Origin: Salvelinus alpinus
Lineage: Eukaryota; Chordata; Actinopteri; Salmoniformes; Salmonidae
Reading direction: 5' to 3'
Assembly (NCBI RefSeq): GCF_045679555.1
Contig: NC_092094.1
Location: 34,116,430-34,180,429, forward strand
Length of the DNA: 64,000 nt
The translations under genes were made by a program, and so were the position numbers. Below are positions 10,955-64,000 of the stretch, one piece after another. Position 1 is the first letter of the stretch. Every line of letters starts with the position of its first letter. Below the pieces are notes generated by a model. That model did not search any database. It worked only from the letters and a program-made list of their open reading frames with translations, and was not told the DNA's origin.

Positions 10955-12935
10955 TTTGTTTCAAATTCTTTATTTTCAGTGAATACAAAAAATACTTTTG
11001 TGACAAGATAAATATTAGACATACAGCATCAGTTAAACTGTTGAAATGAATTCAATCTGTTAAAGAAAGCACAACACCTACATTTGCATAACAGCTAGTC
11101 GTTTTTCCTATTCCAGTTAATGCTTATAGACAAATTGCTTAGACAATATTCAGGATAGTCGTTACATTTATCGATAAAAACTTAATTTATAGTGGTTTAA
11201 CAATGAAACAAGGACGTTATTTAGTCCTATTTATAAGGATTCAAGGCAGAGCAAATTCTCATCTTTAAGAGTTCAATAACAACTTGCCACATGCTCATGG
11301 AATGCTGTGCAGTGTGTATTAATTTCTGTATATAGTCTAAAACCTAAACGTATCCTTGGATGCACTTTATATACCAGCATGGTTTACGGCAGGCAGATGG
11401 GCTACCAGCCAAGGCAATACATTGTGTTATGGCATAGGACTAGGTGATAGTTAATGGCCCAGAGAGAGTTTGGGTTAGACAGGATACATGTTCTTATCCA
11501 GAAGGACAAGCCTTTAGATGTTGTTACAGCGGGATTTCAATTAAGGCACTAGTACACAATGCAGACCACAGACTGACAACGAGGGACTGAGCTGTTGGAG
11601 TGGACAAAATACTAATGACCTTATACTACACCAATAGTGGAATAACATAAATTAACTATTTTCCTACTCAGGGCTAGGACCAGGACGATACCAGCATCGC
11701 ACAATTTCTTTCCATTACAAAAATGAAAAACACGAAGCAGACCAAACTCTTTGGTCCTTTAAAAGCCTGCTATAGCTTGGAAAATATATACATGTGACTC
11801 TGGATGACAACATAATGATGTTTCATTCCAACATTATGTCTGTTTTCCTAAAGAAGTTAAATCCGCTTTGTGTTTTGTTTCCTTTACACGATACTAACGA
11901 GTATTGCAATACTGGTATCGTCCCGGCCCTAGTCAGGACTGTACTGTATGTGGTTTCACTAATACATTTGACAGGAGCGTTAGTAGTAATCCTGAATGGT
12001 TGGACATGGAAGGCATTGCTTTCTCTCCTCAGTGCATAAGGTTATACCAGCCATCACAGTGCCATTCTACACCACATCCTACAGTTTCCTACATGTTTAA
12101 GAGGGAAAAAGCCATACACAACTGCATACACAGCTGCATACCCAATTCCAATCAGTGCTGCCCTCTCGTCAGTCTGACACAGTATAATGGGGGTAATGTG
12201 TTGCTATGGTTAGAGGAACAATAAGAACATGAACACGAGAACAAGCTCATCTCCTAAACTCTATGGAATCTGTACTAAGTATAAACCATACCCCACCAGC
12301 TGAACATGCAACGGACAGAGACAGCATAGCTTTGCTGTTGCGTGCGTATGGTGGAACTCCCAACCATACTCTGGCTACTGTCAATTAGACTGGAATTAAA
12401 ACACAAAGGCAAGAAAGAGAGAACAAATATGAGAAAGAATGTAAACAGAGCCTCCTCCTGCAGGCAGCAGGAAAACCAAAAAGAGTGTGAAAGGGCTTGG
12501 GGGAGAGAATACCAGTCTGGCAAAAAGATTGCACATAGACTTCGAGATTTAACCCATTAACAACCCTCTGCCGTGACCGCTCCCTGCTCCTGAAATATGA
12601 GTGACAGCCGAATGTCCAAACATGGGAGCCGAGGCAGGGATCTCCCTATTGACACACCAGGGATAATTATTACTTAGAGAAGTATTACTTTAAAAGGTAT
12701 TACGATGCTGTAAGAGATGAACTTGTGTCTGCTGTTGGCTTTACTATCCACTCAAACCCACTCACTGACACTACGAATTTGGTGTGAAGCTGAAGTTCTA
12801 TTACATTAAATATAGTACATAAAATCCAAACGTTTAATTATTCAACAGCAATTCCAAAGATCACATTCATATACTAACATATTACAAATGTCCAATCCTA
12901 AACTAAACTATTGGTTAGTGGCTTTATTGATATGT

Positions 12936-13201
12936 ACAGATCTTAATTTGACCCTGCTTCTCACAGCAGGAAAATAATCCTGTAGCAGCAGGACATTTTA
13001 ATTATTATGTGGATTATAATTAAAAGGCATTTTTGTAGGGGTTGATACATTATTCATTAGGGCAAATCAAGTCTGACATTTTAAGTGGAAATTACAACAT
13101 TTAGAAGCCTTTTTAAACCTTGAATGCACTACAATTTGCATTTCTTACTGTGTAGGAAAATGCTCTGCAACAGAGTGATCAAATTAAGATACCAGACCTG
13201 T
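12936..13201. mobile_element. inverted-repeat element (ACAGATCTTAATTTGA ends)
   Basis: Ends ACAGATCTTAATTTGA and TCAAATTAAGATACCAGACCTG are imperfect inverted repeats; the interior repeats AGCAGGAAAATAATCCTG. I recognise it as a common salmonid non-autonomous DNA repeat. It lies within the possible tln2 3' UTR. Confidence 0.7.
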
Positions 13202-13608
13202 CAAGTTATAATGGTGCATGCAGGCTAATGATTCAAATGATGCATCAGAGTACTGCAATACCTACAGTAGATCAACACTAAGATGTTGTGTGAGGAACTG
13301 AAGCTATGGATCCCTGTGTCAGCTGTGCCAGTTGGAGAGGGAGCTACCCCTTTTTATTAGCTTTTACAGGTTTTAAACTACATTCAACTGATTTAGAGAT
13401 GTATCCATGAAAAGTATTAATAGTATTTACCATTATTGGATCCAGTAATGTTCATTTAACTGTGATGTCCTTATTGATGTATCCTACCATAAAATCAATA
13501 AGGGCATCTGTCTCAATTTTAGATTGCAGGTCCTAACCCTGCTAATACAGCACAGCTGTAGCCAGCTGGTCCTTATGTCATAATGTCAATATCATCCTCT
13601 GTGAAACG

Positions 13609-13628
13609 CACACACACACACACACACA
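13609..13628. repeat. short CA microsatellite
   Basis: About ten CA units, less than 150 bp from the tln2 stop codon on the 3' UTR side. Confidence 0.9.
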
Positions 13629-13774
13629 CTAGTTCCACTCATGAAACAGTCCTGGCCCAAATACGTTATACACTCTACCCGTTTGAGAGAGAAACAGCGA
13701 ATCGCTGGAGTAAGCTACATCTCTGTGTAACAACAGGTTCCAATCAGATGTCCATCTACTTTACTCTTGACCAA

Positions 13775-63691
<49,917 letters not shown>

Positions 63692-64000
63692 GCTGTTGCC
63701 ATTGGGCTCAATAGTGCATTTCCTGTAGTAGTGGAGTAGAGATGTGTGTCAGGAGAGGAGTGTCTGGGTATTAATGCTGGGGCTGTATCTGGCAGAGACC
63801 CCCGCTGCGTGGAGGGGTGGGAGGATGAGCTCATGGAAGCTACATATCATTAATAAACATTGGAGCTCATCGCTAGGAGGCTTTCCCGAAGGAATGCCAG
63901 GGATGAGATCATAATCTACACACTCACTATATTAACCTACTAACTCAGATTCCTATGGTAATGGCTGCATGGTGAATGAGGACTGTTCCATCGTACCAGA

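Larger units (their letters stand above)
10955..13774 (-). promoter_or_regulatory. tln2: putative tln2 3' UTR with several candidate poly(A) signals
   Basis: No coding exon or obvious gene lies left of the tln2 stop. Minus-strand AATAAA hexamers occur at 13353-13358, 12923-12928 and 10969-10974; any of them could set the 3' end, giving a UTR of roughly 0.4, 0.9 or 2.8 kb. The longest version would include the inverted-repeat element at about 12936-13201. Only transcript data can choose between them, so the span given is the maximum. Confidence 0.4.

Overview
This is animal nuclear DNA from a bony fish, almost certainly a salmonid. It is intron-rich and dense in repeats recognised from salmonid genomes: several Tc1-like families in one window, tRNA-derived SINEs, a hAT-like element ending in a CAGGGGTG/CACCACTG terminal repeat, and very long CA microsatellites. 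There is no bacterial, phage or organellar signature. Family names below come from recognition of the sequences, not from a database search.

The window is dominated by one host gene on the minus strand: talin-2 (tln2; the a/b or salmonid-duplicate identity cannot be settled here). I placed 50 coding exons between 62079 (5' side) and 13775 (stop codon). They total 6978 nt including the stop, 2325 codons, and join in one frame with no break. Forty-nine introns lie between them; every one has a GT donor except one GC donor at 58572-58573. The encoded part runs from the F2 lobe of the FERM head through F3, the calpain linker, rod bundles R1-R13 and the C-terminal dimerisation helix. The start codon and the F0, F1 and early F2 exons lie beyond position 64000. 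Residue choices such as VVVKTKFVGGIAQ, KQADETLDFEEQ and KQSKDRFGLEGDEEST point to talin-2 rather than talin-1. Residue numbers quoted for exons are counted back from the stop, assuming a full length of about 2541.

Region by region: 1-640 holds a decayed Harbinger-type transposase. 680-3568 is a chimeric Tc1-like element with a second Tc1 nested in it. 6100-6471 is a short inverted-repeat element. 6479-9948 is another Tc1-like element carrying a hAT element (with a 53-bp tandem array) and a roughly 950-bp salmonid repeat. 9951-13774 is downstream sequence and probable tln2 3' UTR. 13775-62079 is tln2. Its introns hold a LINE copy cut by a Tc1 (23.16-27.1 kb), a full-size Tc1 (29.2-30.9 kb), two SINEs, two Tc1 copies of another family in opposite orientation (41.5-43.0 and 56.1-57.4 kb), a solo LTR inside a Tc1-like element (48.3-49.2 kb), and several small inverted-repeat elements. 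62080-64000 is the next upstream tln2 intron, with a 144-bp CA tract.

Biologically the window carries one function: a cytoskeletal adaptor linking integrin tails to actin and vinculin. All the transposon genes look dead. I did not find an undescribed biological system. The best leads are structural: the GC-AG intron, weak donors next to out-of-frame decoys, a chimeric Tc1 with a templated 34-bp junction, and layered insertions with intact target-site duplications that allow relative dating.
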